DNA of 17,906 nucleotides from JABFRJ01 sp964389095 (GCA_964389095.1 CAYMEB010000084.1:1-17906), one strand, 5' to 3'. Positions 7,681-15,430 are shown, numbered from the stretch's first letter. The notes: generated from the letters alone by a model not told the origin. Made by a program: numbers and translations.

Positions 7681-8507
7681 TGAATGCGACATTTCAACAG
7701 CACTCCTTTTTATCACCCCGGCCCCGCCTCGGCAGAGCCGTGCCGGGTGCACGTCCCGACGACTGGATCAGTCAGGTCGAGATCGACCACGGTCCGCTCG
7801 AGTTGCTCGGACGCTTCTTCTTGACCGGCGACCTCGCCTGTAGACGCCTCGGCATCACACTCAAACTCGGAACTTTCGACGACATTCTGGCGGTGAACCG
7901 CGCCAACCGGGACAGCTGGAAACCGCTGATGCCGATTTACGACCCACGCTACCACGCCTTCGACGACACAAATTCAGCGGTCATCCTCGGCCTCAATTCG
8001 GCAGGCGACGTCGTCGCGACACACGCGCTGCGCCTCCTTCGCCTCACGGACATGAACCTCCACGACTATGCCGCCTCGCTAGCACTCAACTATTCCGATC
8101 CCGAGCGGATGAAGGCGCCGGATGAACGCTGCATACCGACCGCACCCGCGATGAAAAAAATCACCGGTCGCGTTCAATATGGCGGCGCCTTCTGGTTTCA
8201 TCCCAGCGTCCGAAAAATCGGCCTCGCACCGGTCACGATGCGGATCATGCGGGCCCACGGCTACGCCAAATGGAAGTTCGACTATGCCACCGCTTTCATC
8301 GTGGAGGGCCCTTACAAGGGCGGCGTCGGGCAGAAGGGCGGGCATGCGAATTTCGAATGGGGCGTCGAATACGCGAACACGCCGATGGGAAGCTTTCAGA
8401 CGGCTCTGAGCTGGATGACGGGTGAGAAGTGCCTCGCCGATATCAGAGAGTTTTCAGCCTCGCTCGCTTCTCAGGTCGATCCTGCTGTCCCCCACCACCG
8501 CGCTTAG
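7681..8507 (+). CDS. Uncharacterised protein, possible GNAT-like fold
   Basis: I do not recognise this protein as a named family. It has 275 residues from ATG 7681, with TGGAGG (about 7667-7672) 8 nt upstream. Its pattern suggests an acyl/acetyl-transferase fold. A hydrophobic pair of strands lies around 99-120 (SAVILGLNSAGDVVATHAL). A strand-loop-helix follows at 166-194 (YGGAFWFHPSVRKIGL, then a Met/Arg helix), with another strand at 200-207. The RKIGLA segment sits where GNAT enzymes bind CoA pyrophosphate, but the usual R/Q-x-x-G-x-G/A is imperfect. There is no signal peptide or membrane segment. Its last 54 bp overlap the opposing PAS-like gene. The coding call is supported by the strong SD and natural composition; the function is conjecture. 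Confidence 0.75.
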
Positions 8508-9329
8508 GATTCGACTGACGCCGCCCTCTCCACGCATCGGGACGAGCAATCTGCGGTACGTGTGCCGCCGCGGCGTCAGCCGCGGCCAAGCCACGGTCGC
8601 ATCGATCTCGTGGATGACAGGCTCTCCGGAGGCCAACGCCGCCGCGTATGCGTCTGCGGTCCAGCTGCCATACTCAACCGCCGGCAGATCGCGCATGCGA
8701 TGACCGATCACGCGCTCGAGCCAATAGCCGATATGCCTCTCGTAACCGACGCCGACATGCTCGACGCGCGCCTGGGCAGGATCTCCCTCGGCGACGGAGA
8801 CGGCATAACAGCCCCCCGTCAGCGGTACGGTCATCATGCCGAGAGAGGCGAAGTTTCGATCACGCAGCGCCATCCTGATCCCATCGGACAACGCTGCGAG
8901 GCGGCGCAAAGGGTCGTCGCTCGGCAGAGCGTGAGCGGCGACGAGGCGCGAGAGCAGTTCCCGCGAACTCGCAATCTGCGCCTTGGTGACGATGTCGGGC
9001 AGACGCTTGGCGGCCGTGGGCGCCGGCCCCAGCAGAATGTGCGTCGCCCCTCCGACGTCGTTGCACCTCAAGACGACCCGCGCCTGTGGCCTGTCGCCGA
9101 GCCAATAGAGGAGCGCACCCAGTGCTCTCGGCGCCACCCGCGACGGGCGCATGTAGACCAGCACGACCTCACCGCTGACCTCGGCAGAAACGAAGCCGAG
9201 GTTCCGTACGACATAGTCGATGAACCCTTCACCGAGCTGAAGAGCATCCAGACGATCCCTGAGTTCACGGGACTGGCTGCTGAAAACGCGGCCGTAGTCG
9301 TCGAAAAGGAGACAGGCTGACACTTCCAT
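8454..9329 (-). CDS. Uncharacterised protein with PAS-like C-terminal half
   Basis: No firm family is recognised. From ATG 9329 it has 291 residues. A TTG at 9401 would add 24 residues but has no SD, and the SD at 9329 is itself weak, so the start is uncertain. The C-terminal part (about 189-280) resembles the PAS-like domains common in Alphaproteobacteria: VEHVGVGYERHIGYW, then GEPVIHEID (235-243), TYRRLLVPMRGEGG (257-270) and ILSAVV (274-279). The N-terminal half (about 1-105) looks like a separate alpha/beta domain, with a Leu-rich helix at about 22-32. No kinase, GGDEF or helix-turn-helix output domain is present, so it may sense a ligand and act through a partner. It converges on, and overlaps by 54 bp, the GNAT-like gene. 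Confidence 0.72.
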   Translation of the reverse strand: MEVSACLLFDDYGRVFSSQSRELRDRLDALQLGEGFIDYVVRNLGFVSAEVSGEVVLVYMRPSRVAPRALGALLYWLGDRPQARVVLRCNDVGGATHILLGPAPTAAKRLPDIVTKAQIASSRELLSRLVAAHALPSDDPLRRLAALSDGIRMALRDRNFASLGMMTVPLTGGCYAVSVAEGDPAQARVEHVGVGYERHIGYWLERVIGHRMRDLPAVEYGSWTADAYAAALASGEPVIHEIDATVAWPRLTPRRHTYRRLLVPMRGEGGVSRILSAVVGDSRIDLRSERG

Positions 9330-9482
9330 TGCGCAATCCAGCCGTTTCAAACTCGTCGCAATCACCGGCCAACCCGGCGATCTGTCCCTGAAACCGGTCA
9401 AACAGACACGATTGATGCATAGCCTGTTTTAATCCCACATGAAACGCATTGGTTGAAATGAACCCAACAGCCTCACATGGTT

Positions 9483-9533
9483 GCAGTCCCCTCGACGACT
9501 GGCGCCCATCCCCTTAGACTAAGGTGGGACTGC
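9483..9533 (+). promoter_or_regulatory. Structured promoter/leader region upstream of the VWA gene
   Basis: Two nested inverted repeats sit here. GCAGTCCC (9483-9490) pairs with GGGACTGC (9526-9533). Inside lies the palindrome CCTTAG-A-CTAAGG (9512-9524). A promoter-like pair overlaps them: TCGACG (9492-9497), 17 bp, TAGACT (9515-9520), each matching consensus at four positions. The palindrome would cover the -10, as an operator might. If transcription starts further upstream, the same bases could fold in the 5' leader. The wider intergenic stretch 9330-9555 is somewhat AT-richer near 9420-9475 and probably also holds the promoter of the PAS-like gene. Confidence 0.35.
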
Positions 9534-9555
9534 GTGACCACCGTGGAGCGCTCTC

Positions 9556-10335
9556 ATGCCTCGCCGGAATGTCCCCACCCGCCGTGCGTTCGTCGGCCAC
9601 ACAGTTGGCCTTACCTTCCTGTCCCTGGCTGCTGGCCCCACGATCCGGGCGCGCGCGGACGTCGTGCCGGTCGACCTGTTGCTCGTCCTCGCAGCAGACG
9701 TTTCGCGCAGTCTCGACCAGACCAAGTTTCGTCTCCAGCGAGAGGGCTATGCCAAGGCGATTACCGATTCCAGGGTCCTGGGCCTGATAAAGGCAGGTCC
9801 ACATGGCCGCATCGGCATCATGCTCGTCGAGTGGTCCGGCGCCGGTGCCGCCGCCGTGATGATCGAGTGGACGTTGATCGACGACGCAGCGTCGGCACGA
9901 ACCTTTGCCGACAAGATCCTCGCGGCGCCGCGCCTCTTCATGGATCGGACCTCGATCAGCACGGCGATCGACTTCTCCCGGGGACAGTTCGAGCGCGCGC
10001 CGTTCACATCGGAGCGGCGGGTAATCGACATCTCGGGTGACGGAACACACAACTCCGGGCGCAACCTCGCCGACGCACGCAACGAAGCGCTCGGCGCCGG
10101 CATCGTGATCAATGGGTTGGCCATACTTTCCGCGGTACCACTCGCGTTCAATCCAGCCCATACTCATCCTCCGGGAGGGCTCTTGCACTACTATGAGGAA
10201 AACGTGATCGGCGGCCCGGGTTCCTTTGCGCTCGCTGCGGACGGGTTCGAGGATTTCGGACAGTTGATGGTCCAGAAGCTGATCAAGGAGATCGCCAGCA
10301 TCGACGGGATCGGCCCTGGCCGGGACCGCGGCTGA
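9556..10335 (+). CDS. DUF1194 / von Willebrand factor A domain protein, exported
   Basis: Predicted secreted VWA-fold protein of the DUF1194 family, of unknown role, 259 residues. ATG 9556 has GTGGAG (about 9543-9548) upstream. The N-terminus carries a twin-arginine-like signal (PTRRAFVG at 7-14, hydrophobic core about 15-27, cleavage near RARA-D). The mature domain starts VDLLLVLAADVSRSLD. The MIDAS metal site is visible: Asp48-x-Ser50-x-Ser52, Thr132 in MDRTSIST, and Asp158 in RVIDISGDG, so divalent metal-dependent protein binding is likely. The segment NGLAIL (about 186-191) and the closing LMVQKLIKEIA helix are typical of the family. There is no membrane anchor or transport partner nearby. 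The 103 nt to aat show no terminator or convincing SD. Confidence 0.88.
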   Translation: MPRRNVPTRRAFVGHTVGLTFLSLAAGPTIRARADVVPVDLLLVLAADVSRSLDQTKFRLQREGYAKAITDSRVLGLIKAGPHGRIGIMLVEWSGAGAAAVMIEWTLIDDAASARTFADKILAAPRLFMDRTSISTAIDFSRGQFERAPFTSERRVIDISGDGTHNSGRNLADARNEALGAGIVINGLAILSAVPLAFNPAHTHPPGGLLHYYEENVIGGPGSFALAADGFEDFGQLMVQKLIKEIASIDGIGPGRDRG

Positions 10336-10438
10336 CAATTCCCGCCCTTCGACAGCGTTCGATACCGCTTTCGCCGTAATCCTCGAGCTGAACTCGCCCC
10401 GGCCCCCACAAGCGCCAATCCCAGCGACGCACCGACCC

Positions 10439-11143
10439 ATGTCATCGAACGACGACATCCTCTTCGAGATCACGCCGCAGGTGCTGCTGAAGGCCTATGG
10501 TTGCGGGATCTTTCCGATGGCCGAGGCCGCCGACGATCCCGCTCTCTACTGGATCGAACCCCAGGAGCGGGGAATACTCCCGCTCGACCACGTCCATGTT
10601 CCGCGGCGGCTGGCGCGAACGATCCGGCAGGACCCGTATCAGGTTCGCGTCGACACTGACTACGACGGTGTCATCGCCGGCTGCAGCGCGGCACGCAATG
10701 GTCGCGAGTCGACCTGGATCAACGACCGCATACGCAAGCTCTACCGCGATCTGTTCGAACTGGGCCATTGCCACACCGTGGAATGCTGGCACGATGGGCA
10801 GCTCGTGGGCGGACTGTACGGGGTCGCGCTCGGCGGCGCCTTCTTCGGCGAGAGCATGTTCTCGCTGGAGCGGGACGCCAGCAAGATCGCACTCGTGCAT
10901 CTTGCCGCACGTCTTCTGGCCGGCGGCTTCACGCTGCTCGATTGCCAGTTCCAGACCCCGCATCTCAGCCAGTTCGGAACCATCGAAATCGAACGCGACC
11001 GTTTCCACGTGCTGCTCGACGCCGCCATGAAGGTGCGCGGGGACTGGCTTGCGCTCGATCCAATCGTCCCGGGCGCCACTGCCCTCGAGATCGTGCGTGC
11101 GGCGTCACTGCTTCCAGTCGAGAGTGGCGCAAAGCCGGAGTGA
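10439..11143 (+). CDS. aat: Leucyl/phenylalanyl-tRNA-protein transferase
   Basis: Cytoplasmic enzyme that transfers Leu or Phe from aminoacyl-tRNA to proteins with N-terminal Arg or Lys, marking them for ClpS/ClpAP degradation. At 234 residues it is of full family length. Diagnostic motifs are all present: AYGCGIFPM (19-27), LYWIEP (36-41), ESTWI (90-94), YGVALGGAFFGESMFS (127-142) and TLLDCQFQTPHL (165-176). ATG 10439 is the only start that gives the usual N-terminus (ITPQVLLKAYGCGIFPM), although no strong SD precedes it. It is convergent with the 11204 gene; the 60 nt between their stops show no clear terminator. Confidence 0.97.
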   Translation: MSSNDDILFEITPQVLLKAYGCGIFPMAEAADDPALYWIEPQERGILPLDHVHVPRRLARTIRQDPYQVRVDTDYDGVIAGCSAARNGRESTWINDRIRKLYRDLFELGHCHTVECWHDGQLVGGLYGVALGGAFFGESMFSLERDASKIALVHLAARLLAGGFTLLDCQFQTPHLSQFGTIEIERDRFHVLLDAAMKVRGDWLALDPIVPGATALEIVRAASLLPVESGAKPE

Positions 11144-11203
11144 CAAAACCGCCGACACGACGCAATGGTTCTGGTCGACGCGACGAACGCCTGGACCGCC
11201 AGT

Positions 11204-12280
11204 TCACATGGCTCGCGGCCGAACCCGCCACGTGAAGCCTTCGTCTCCAAAGTCCGGCCGCGCCAGGAGTTCGAGCACCAGGAAGCGGTTGTGAACCGCC
11301 AACGCGCCCTGGAACAGACCATTCCAGCTTTCGACGACGCTCCCGCTAATCGGCGAGAGAGCACGCATCAGCCGCCATCCGCGCCGATGAACCAGCACGC
11401 CGTCGCCAGCGGTCTGCGTCGTCGCAGTATCACCCTCGAGTTCGGCGAAACGGCACAGAAACCGGCCGAATGCGGCCGCATCGTCAGCCGCGATCTCGAA
11501 CGCGCGCGCCAGCGCTCGGTAGGATTGGGCACCGACGTGATGTGCGCTGACCCGTCCAAGATGTGATGCCTCAGCCGAGCCGAAGATCTCCACCAGCCTG
11601 GGCAACCCGGACCTCACATACTCCATCGCATAGTTCCGCGCCGTCCTGGCGCGCCGCTCCTGCGACCAGGAGTGATCCGGCCGGGGCGGTGCAGCGGACG
11701 GATCGAAGCGGGGCGGCAACTCCCCGGGCCGGAACTGCAACCGCTCGTCGGGATCGATGTCACGATCGTATTCGAGAAAGTAGCCGGCGAGCCCATGATC
11801 GCCATCCATCGTCTGCGCTGTACACACGAAACCCAGTCTCGGGTTCCCGAGAGAGACGCCGTTTTGGGCGTACCATCCTCGCAACATCGCTCGCGAGACC
11901 TCGCCCGGCACGCCGCAGATGGTCGCGCCCGGGTAGATCCATCGCGGAGGCACGAACCGGACCCAGGCCTTGCAATCGCTCTCGCGCACATACTCGACGT
12001 CGACCCCGCCGACGCTGTTCGACAGGTAGTGATACGCCGCACACGCCACCGCATCGGGCATCCCAGTGAGACCGAGCTTCTCCAATCCGGGCAGAAACTT
12101 CTCATGGTGTTGATGACGGAAGACGCGGAACATCCACTCCGCCGGATCTGTGGCATTCCGACGACTGACGAGCGTGAGGATCAATCCCGTGAAGAGCTGA
12201 TGGTAGAGTTCTGTGAGAGCAGCCATCCCCACGGGGATGGCGCCGTCGAACACAGTTTCTGCGTCGCCATCCTCCGCCAT
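11204..12280 (-). CDS. Uncharacterised 358-residue protein, coupled to cupin gene
   Basis: I do not recognise a family with confidence. It is a soluble protein without signal peptide or membrane segment. Notable stretches are a His-rich HQHHEKFLPGLEKLG (56-70), AAYHYLSNSVGGVDVEYV (81-98), a conserved-looking WVRFVPPRWIYPG (about 106-118) and a Cys in ICGVPGEVSRAMLRGWY. The C-terminal half is mainly helical. The middle part faintly recalls L-2-amino-thiazoline-4-carboxylate hydrolase-like proteins, but this is impression only. ATG 12280 lies 6 nt after the cupin stop, so the two are probably translationally coupled and work together. A second in-frame ATG 18 codons later is possible; the perfect inverted repeat at 12222-12241 sits directly around it. 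Confidence 0.78.
   Translation of the reverse strand: MAEDGDAETVFDGAIPVGMAALTELYHQLFTGLILTLVSRRNATDPAEWMFRVFRHQHHEKFLPGLEKLGLTGMPDAVACAAYHYLSNSVGGVDVEYVRESDCKAWVRFVPPRWIYPGATICGVPGEVSRAMLRGWYAQNGVSLGNPRLGFVCTAQTMDGDHGLAGYFLEYDRDIDPDERLQFRPGELPPRFDPSAAPPRPDHSWSQERRARTARNYAMEYVRSGLPRLVEIFGSAEASHLGRVSAHHVGAQSYRALARAFEIAADDAAAFGRFLCRFAELEGDTATTQTAGDGVLVHRRGWRLMRALSPISGSVVESWNGLFQGALAVHNRFLVLELLARPDFGDEGFTWRVRPRAM
12222..12241. repeat. Perfect 9-bp inverted repeat near the 5' end of the 358-residue gene
   Basis: GCCATCCCC (12222-12230) and GGGGATGGC (12233-12241) are exact complements with a 2-bp centre. The repeat lies 40-59 bp inside the coding region, around an in-frame ATG on the - strand. 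It could be an intragenic operator or an mRNA hairpin. A repeat of this size may also occur by chance in GC-rich coding DNA. Confidence 0.4.
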
Positions 12281-12286
12281 AGCTCT

Positions 12287-12823
12287 TCAAGCCTTGGGAT
12301 CGAACTTCGGATCACTCCACCCGAAGACCGTGCGCCTTTCGATTTCCGCGACGTTGTCCGGTCTGGGAAAAGGCTCGGGGCTCTTCTCGTTCGCCGAACG
12401 CGGACGCCCGATCTGCGCGAAGAAGCGATCCAATCCACCGGGCAGCATGAACCACAGAAAAGTCATCGGTTCCCGATGTGGATTGAGGAAATGGTGGCGG
12501 CGATTGCGTCCGATGTAGACCGTCGAGCCGCGCTCGATCGGATGCTCGACGCCGTCGATCCGAGCGACGCCACGCCCGTCGGTCACATGGATGATCTCCT
12601 CGTTGAGGGGATGCGTGTGCTCGCGGATGAAGCAACCGGGCGCAACCGTCTGCGTCCCCATCGACATGTTAGCCGCGCCCCCGGTGGTATCCTGGTCGAG
12701 GATGTTGCGGACGTGGCCGTTGGCAGGAACGGGCTGCCAGAACGCGGCACCGTCGGCCGGACCGACGACGATACAGCGTCCATCCCCGCTGCCGGGCTCC
12801 GCCTCGCTCTTCACGATAGCCAT
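12287..12823 (-). CDS. Cupin domain-containing protein
   Basis: Single-domain cupin of 178 residues, probably metal-binding; substrate unknown. Motif 1 is clear: G63, then HTH (69-71), PLN and Glu75/76, ending at Gly83 (EIIHVTDG). These supply the two His and the Glu metal ligands. Motif 2 is present as GSTVYIGRNRRHHFLN (99-114), with His110/111, in a less standard form. ATG 12823 is chosen because GGAGG lies 8 nt upstream. An in-frame ATG at 12859 (12 residues longer) has a GAGGGA almost touching it and cannot be excluded. The unknown 358-residue gene follows 6 nt downstream. The PBP1A gene lies just upstream on the same strand, so all three may share transcripts. Cupins of this type include dioxygenases, isomerases and sugar or auxin binders; nothing here decides. 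Confidence 0.88.
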   Translation of the reverse strand: MAIVKSEAEPGSGDGRCIVVGPADGAAFWQPVPANGHVRNILDQDTTGGAANMSMGTQTVAPGCFIREHTHPLNEEIIHVTDGRGVARIDGVEHPIERGSTVYIGRNRRHHFLNPHREPMTFLWFMLPGGLDRFFAQIGRPRSANEKSPEPFPRPDNVAEIERRTVFGWSDPKFDPKA

Positions 12824-12904
12824 GAGATCCGCCTCCGCTTGCTCTTGCGAAGAAATCATTCCCTCGTGAAGGCGACAGAGGCAAGCCTGCTCGGCGTGCG
12901 ACCG

Positions 12905-14941
12905 CTATTTCTGCTTGTCGGCCTCGAGATCTTCCAGAACGCGGAAGACGAACGTCTCATCGATCCGCTCTTTGGGCGCCAAGGCCATTCTACCCGGCGG
13001 GCTAGGCTCAGTTCTGCTCAGCAACAGCGGCAGGCGCTCCTCGTGTGCAACCCCCATGATCTCGTGCCACAGCTTGGCCGGCAGCGTGCCTCCCATCGTC
13101 CGGTTCATGGCTTTCCCACTGTCGTTGCCCAGCCATACTCCTGCAAGGAGGTGCCCCGTGTAGCCCACGAACCAGGCATCACGATAATCCTGGCTGGTTC
13201 CCGTCTTACCTGCCGAAGCATGCCGCGCAAGCGCCGCCCGCCGGCCGGTGCCCTGGGTGACGGCATGTACGAGCATATCCGTCATCTGTTCCGCGGTGCG
13301 AGGCGCCATCACTACCACCGGGCGGCGCTCGGGCCGTTGATAGAGAACCTGTCCTGTCCCGGTGCGAACCCGCCTGATCACGGTGGGCTCGATCAGAAGC
13401 CCGCGACTGGCGAATGCGCCATAGGCGGCCGTCAATTCGAGAAGAGAAACTTCCGAAGTCCCCAGTGCGAGGGATGGCTCCTCGCGCAGATTGGCGTGAA
13501 TGCCCAGCCGCCGCGCCAAAGCCGACGTTCTTCGTGGACCGTTGTCGACGTGCAAGCGCACGGCGACAGTATTGATCGAATGCGCGAGCGCCGTACGCAG
13601 CGTCGTCGCGCCGCGGTTCGTGCCACCTTCGTTGCGCGGGCTCCATCCGTTGATGGTGACCGGCGCGTCGAGAACCGGACTGTCCGGCGTCGCTCCTGCC
13701 TCGAGTGCCGCCGCGAACACGAACGGCTTGAACGCAGACCCCGGTTGACGGCGTGCACGCGTCGCCCTGTTGAACTGACTTTCAGCGTGGCTCTTGCCGC
13801 CGACCAGCGCCAGAACCTCACCACCGTGATCGAGCATCACGACCGCAACCTGATCCACGCTCGAAGCTTCCCCCTCGACGCGAACAAGCGCCGTCGCTAT
13901 CTGCTGAGCGTGTTTCTGGAGCGCCGCATCGATCGTCGTCTCGACGACGATCTCCCGCGCACCGCTACCGATTTGAGCCGGAAGACGCTCCAACACGTAA
14001 TCCACCGCATACTCCGCGCCGCCTGCGCCGATCCCCGCCGCGGGATCCTGGAAGGCGACCGGAGCGTGCTTCGCCCTCGCTTCCGTAGCCTGGTCGATGG
14101 CGCCCGTCTGACGCATCTTGGCGAGAACGAGACGTGCGCGCGAGCGGGCCGATGCCGGATTCGCCGCAGGAGAAAGTTTCGACGGCGCCTTGAGCAAGCC
14201 CACAAGCACGACCGACTCCCCGAGCGTCAGATTGCGCGCACTCTTGCCGAAAAAACGCACCGCGGCCGCTTCGATTCCATAAGCGCCACCACCGAAATAG
14301 ACACGATTGAGGTACAGCTCCGCGATGTCCTGCTTGGTCAATCGCACTTCGAGCCAAAGCGCCAGCAGCATTTCCTCGAACTTCCGAGTGAGCCTGCGTT
14401 CCGACGTGAGGAAGAGGTTCTTTGCGAGCTGCTGCGTGAGGGTTGAGCCGCCCTGCACGTATCGCCTCGCGCGAAGGTTCGCGATCGTCGCGCGTACGAG
14501 GCCACCGGTATCGATGCCGTAGTGATCGAAGAAGCGCCGGTCCTCGATTGCCACGAGAGCCTGGATCATGTGGGGCGGAATGAGGTCGTAGGGCACGTAG
14601 CTCGGCGGCTGGCCGCGCTCCAACAACACCGAACCGTCGCGCGCCAGAACGCGCACGACAGGCGTTGCATCCTGAGCCCGAAGCGCCATCGGATTGGGAA
14701 TCGCCACGGTGTAGTAGACCAGCGCGATCGCGATCCCGACAGCCAGCGCCGCCACGCCCGCAAGGGGTAGCGCCACGAACAGCCGCCAGCGGCGCCTCAC
14801 CCTCGCCAGCACCCCGATGGAAGAATTCGGTTCGCGGCCATCTCCCGGAACCACCGCTCCAAGATCACTCGCATGACGCGCATAGACGTCGTTCGGCACG
14901 TCCGACGAGTCGTGACGAGGCGGAAGCTTGAACAGGCTCAT
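12905..14941 (-). CDS. Bifunctional penicillin-binding protein 1A (transglycosylase/transpeptidase)
   Basis: Inner-membrane enzyme that polymerises glycan strands and cross-links peptidoglycan in the periplasm, 678 residues. A cytoplasmic tail (1-50) is followed by one membrane helix (about 53-77). The GT51 domain (about 95-270) contains EDRRFFDHYG with catalytic Glu133, GGSTLTQQLAKN (164-175) and RKFEEMLLALWLE (186-198). The transpeptidase domain has SAFK (Ser402-Lys405), SIN (455-457) and KTGTS (579-583), so both active sites are intact. The C-terminus ends shortly after the transpeptidase domain, as in small PBP1A/PBP1C-like proteins. ATG 14941 has only a weak SD. Which of the mrcA, mrcB or pbpC names applies cannot be decided here. 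The cupin gene follows within 46-82 nt on the same strand. Confidence 0.94.
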   Translation of the reverse strand: MSLFKLPPRHDSSDVPNDVYARHASDLGAVVPGDGREPNSSIGVLARVRRRWRLFVALPLAGVAALAVGIAIALVYYTVAIPNPMALRAQDATPVVRVLARDGSVLLERGQPPSYVPYDLIPPHMIQALVAIEDRRFFDHYGIDTGGLVRATIANLRARRYVQGGSTLTQQLAKNLFLTSERRLTRKFEEMLLALWLEVRLTKQDIAELYLNRVYFGGGAYGIEAAAVRFFGKSARNLTLGESVVLVGLLKAPSKLSPAANPASARSRARLVLAKMRQTGAIDQATEARAKHAPVAFQDPAAGIGAGGAEYAVDYVLERLPAQIGSGAREIVVETTIDAALQKHAQQIATALVRVEGEASSVDQVAVVMLDHGGEVLALVGGKSHAESQFNRATRARRQPGSAFKPFVFAAALEAGATPDSPVLDAPVTINGWSPRNEGGTNRGATTLRTALAHSINTVAVRLHVDNGPRRTSALARRLGIHANLREEPSLALGTSEVSLLELTAAYGAFASRGLLIEPTVIRRVRTGTGQVLYQRPERRPVVVMAPRTAEQMTDMLVHAVTQGTGRRAALARHASAGKTGTSQDYRDAWFVGYTGHLLAGVWLGNDSGKAMNRTMGGTLPAKLWHEIMGVAHEERLPLLLSRTEPSPPGRMALAPKERIDETFVFRVLEDLEADKQK

Positions 14942-15043
14942 GTGGAGAAGACGTTTCCCGCGACTGCTTTTTCTTGCGCGCAGCGGAAATGCGCCGGCGC
15001 GTGACGATCACGGTACGGAGCGTCATCTAACGGGAAGTTAACC

Positions 15044-15064
15044 ACGCCGTCGCGGCAACGGCGT
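15044..15064 (-). terminator. Hairpin at the end of the small membrane protein gene
   Basis: ACGCCGT (15044-15050) and ACGGCGT (15058-15064) form a 7-bp stem with a 7-nt loop that touches the stop codon of the small membrane gene. On the - strand it is followed by GGTTAACTT, which is only weakly U-rich. It could attenuate transcription into the PBP gene. The remaining gap (14942-15043) should hold the PBP promoter and includes a GCGCCGGCGC palindrome (14991-15000). Confidence 0.3.
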
Positions 15065-15363
15065 CAGTTGCCTCGCACGAATGCAACCAGGAGCAGAAAA
15101 AGACCGATCACCGCCCTGGCCATCAGCGTGAAAAACATGAGCAGGATCGAACTCTCGTGCAGCACGAGCCGCGCGATGATTTCCATCTTCGGCCAATTCT
15201 TGAACGATACCAACCAGTCCCGAACCGCGGCCGCGCTCTTGAACAGACTGAGCAGGAGCTGCTCGTTGTAAATCGCGCACAACCCAAGCGCGATCACGCC
15301 GAGCAGCAGCGAGAACGCGACGCTCCCGATCGACAAAAAATATTTGAATGCGAACGAGTGCAT
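15064..15363 (-). CDS. Small hydrophobic membrane protein, unknown function
   Basis: No family is recognised. It has 99 residues from ATG 15363, with GAGGGG 4 nt upstream; a GTG four codons earlier is the alternative. A Phe-rich start (MHSFAFKYFLSIGS) runs into a strong membrane helix (about 14-35). An amphipathic middle follows, with basic and Trp residues (KSAAAVRDWLVSFKNWPKME, about 42-61). A C-terminal hydrophobic segment (about 64-96) is long enough for one long or two short helices and ends FVRGN. This gives two or three membrane spans. It precedes the PBP1A gene in the same direction, but a hairpin and 122 nt separate them. Its composition is unlike that of shadow reading frames here, which are Arg- and Ser-rich. 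Confidence 0.72.
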   Translation of the reverse strand: MHSFAFKYFLSIGSVAFSLLLGVIALGLCAIYNEQLLLSLFKSAAAVRDWLVSFKNWPKMEIIARLVLHESSILLMFFTLMARAVIGLFLLLVAFVRGN

Positions 15364-15430
15364 CACGCCCCTCACGTCGCGCTGGAGACACTTGCCGCAG
15401 CCGCCGTAGCGTCTGCCGTGCTCCTTCTAT

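Noticed and set aside
6539..7843. 434-codon open frame on the + strand
   Set aside because: Antisense to the MBL-fold gene, whose zinc motifs are intact, and running into the GNAT-like gene in another frame. No domain is recognisable.
8562..9320. 252-codon open frame on the + strand as an alternative to the PAS-like gene
   Set aside because: Its product is Arg/Gln/Pro-rich without hydrophobic core patterns, while the - strand product has PAS-like strand and helix periodicity.
9329..9420. Possible frameshift extending the PAS-like protein to an ATG near 9420 in another frame
   Set aside because: The other frame gives a plausible short N-terminus from ATGCATCAA, but nothing shows the two pieces belong together. 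An ordinary start at 9329 suffices.
11672..14446. 924-codon open frame on the + strand
   Set aside because: It lies antisense to the unknown gene, the cupin and most of PBP1A, all of which have clear or plausible proteins. Its product is Arg-rich with no domain, as expected of a GC-rich shadow frame.
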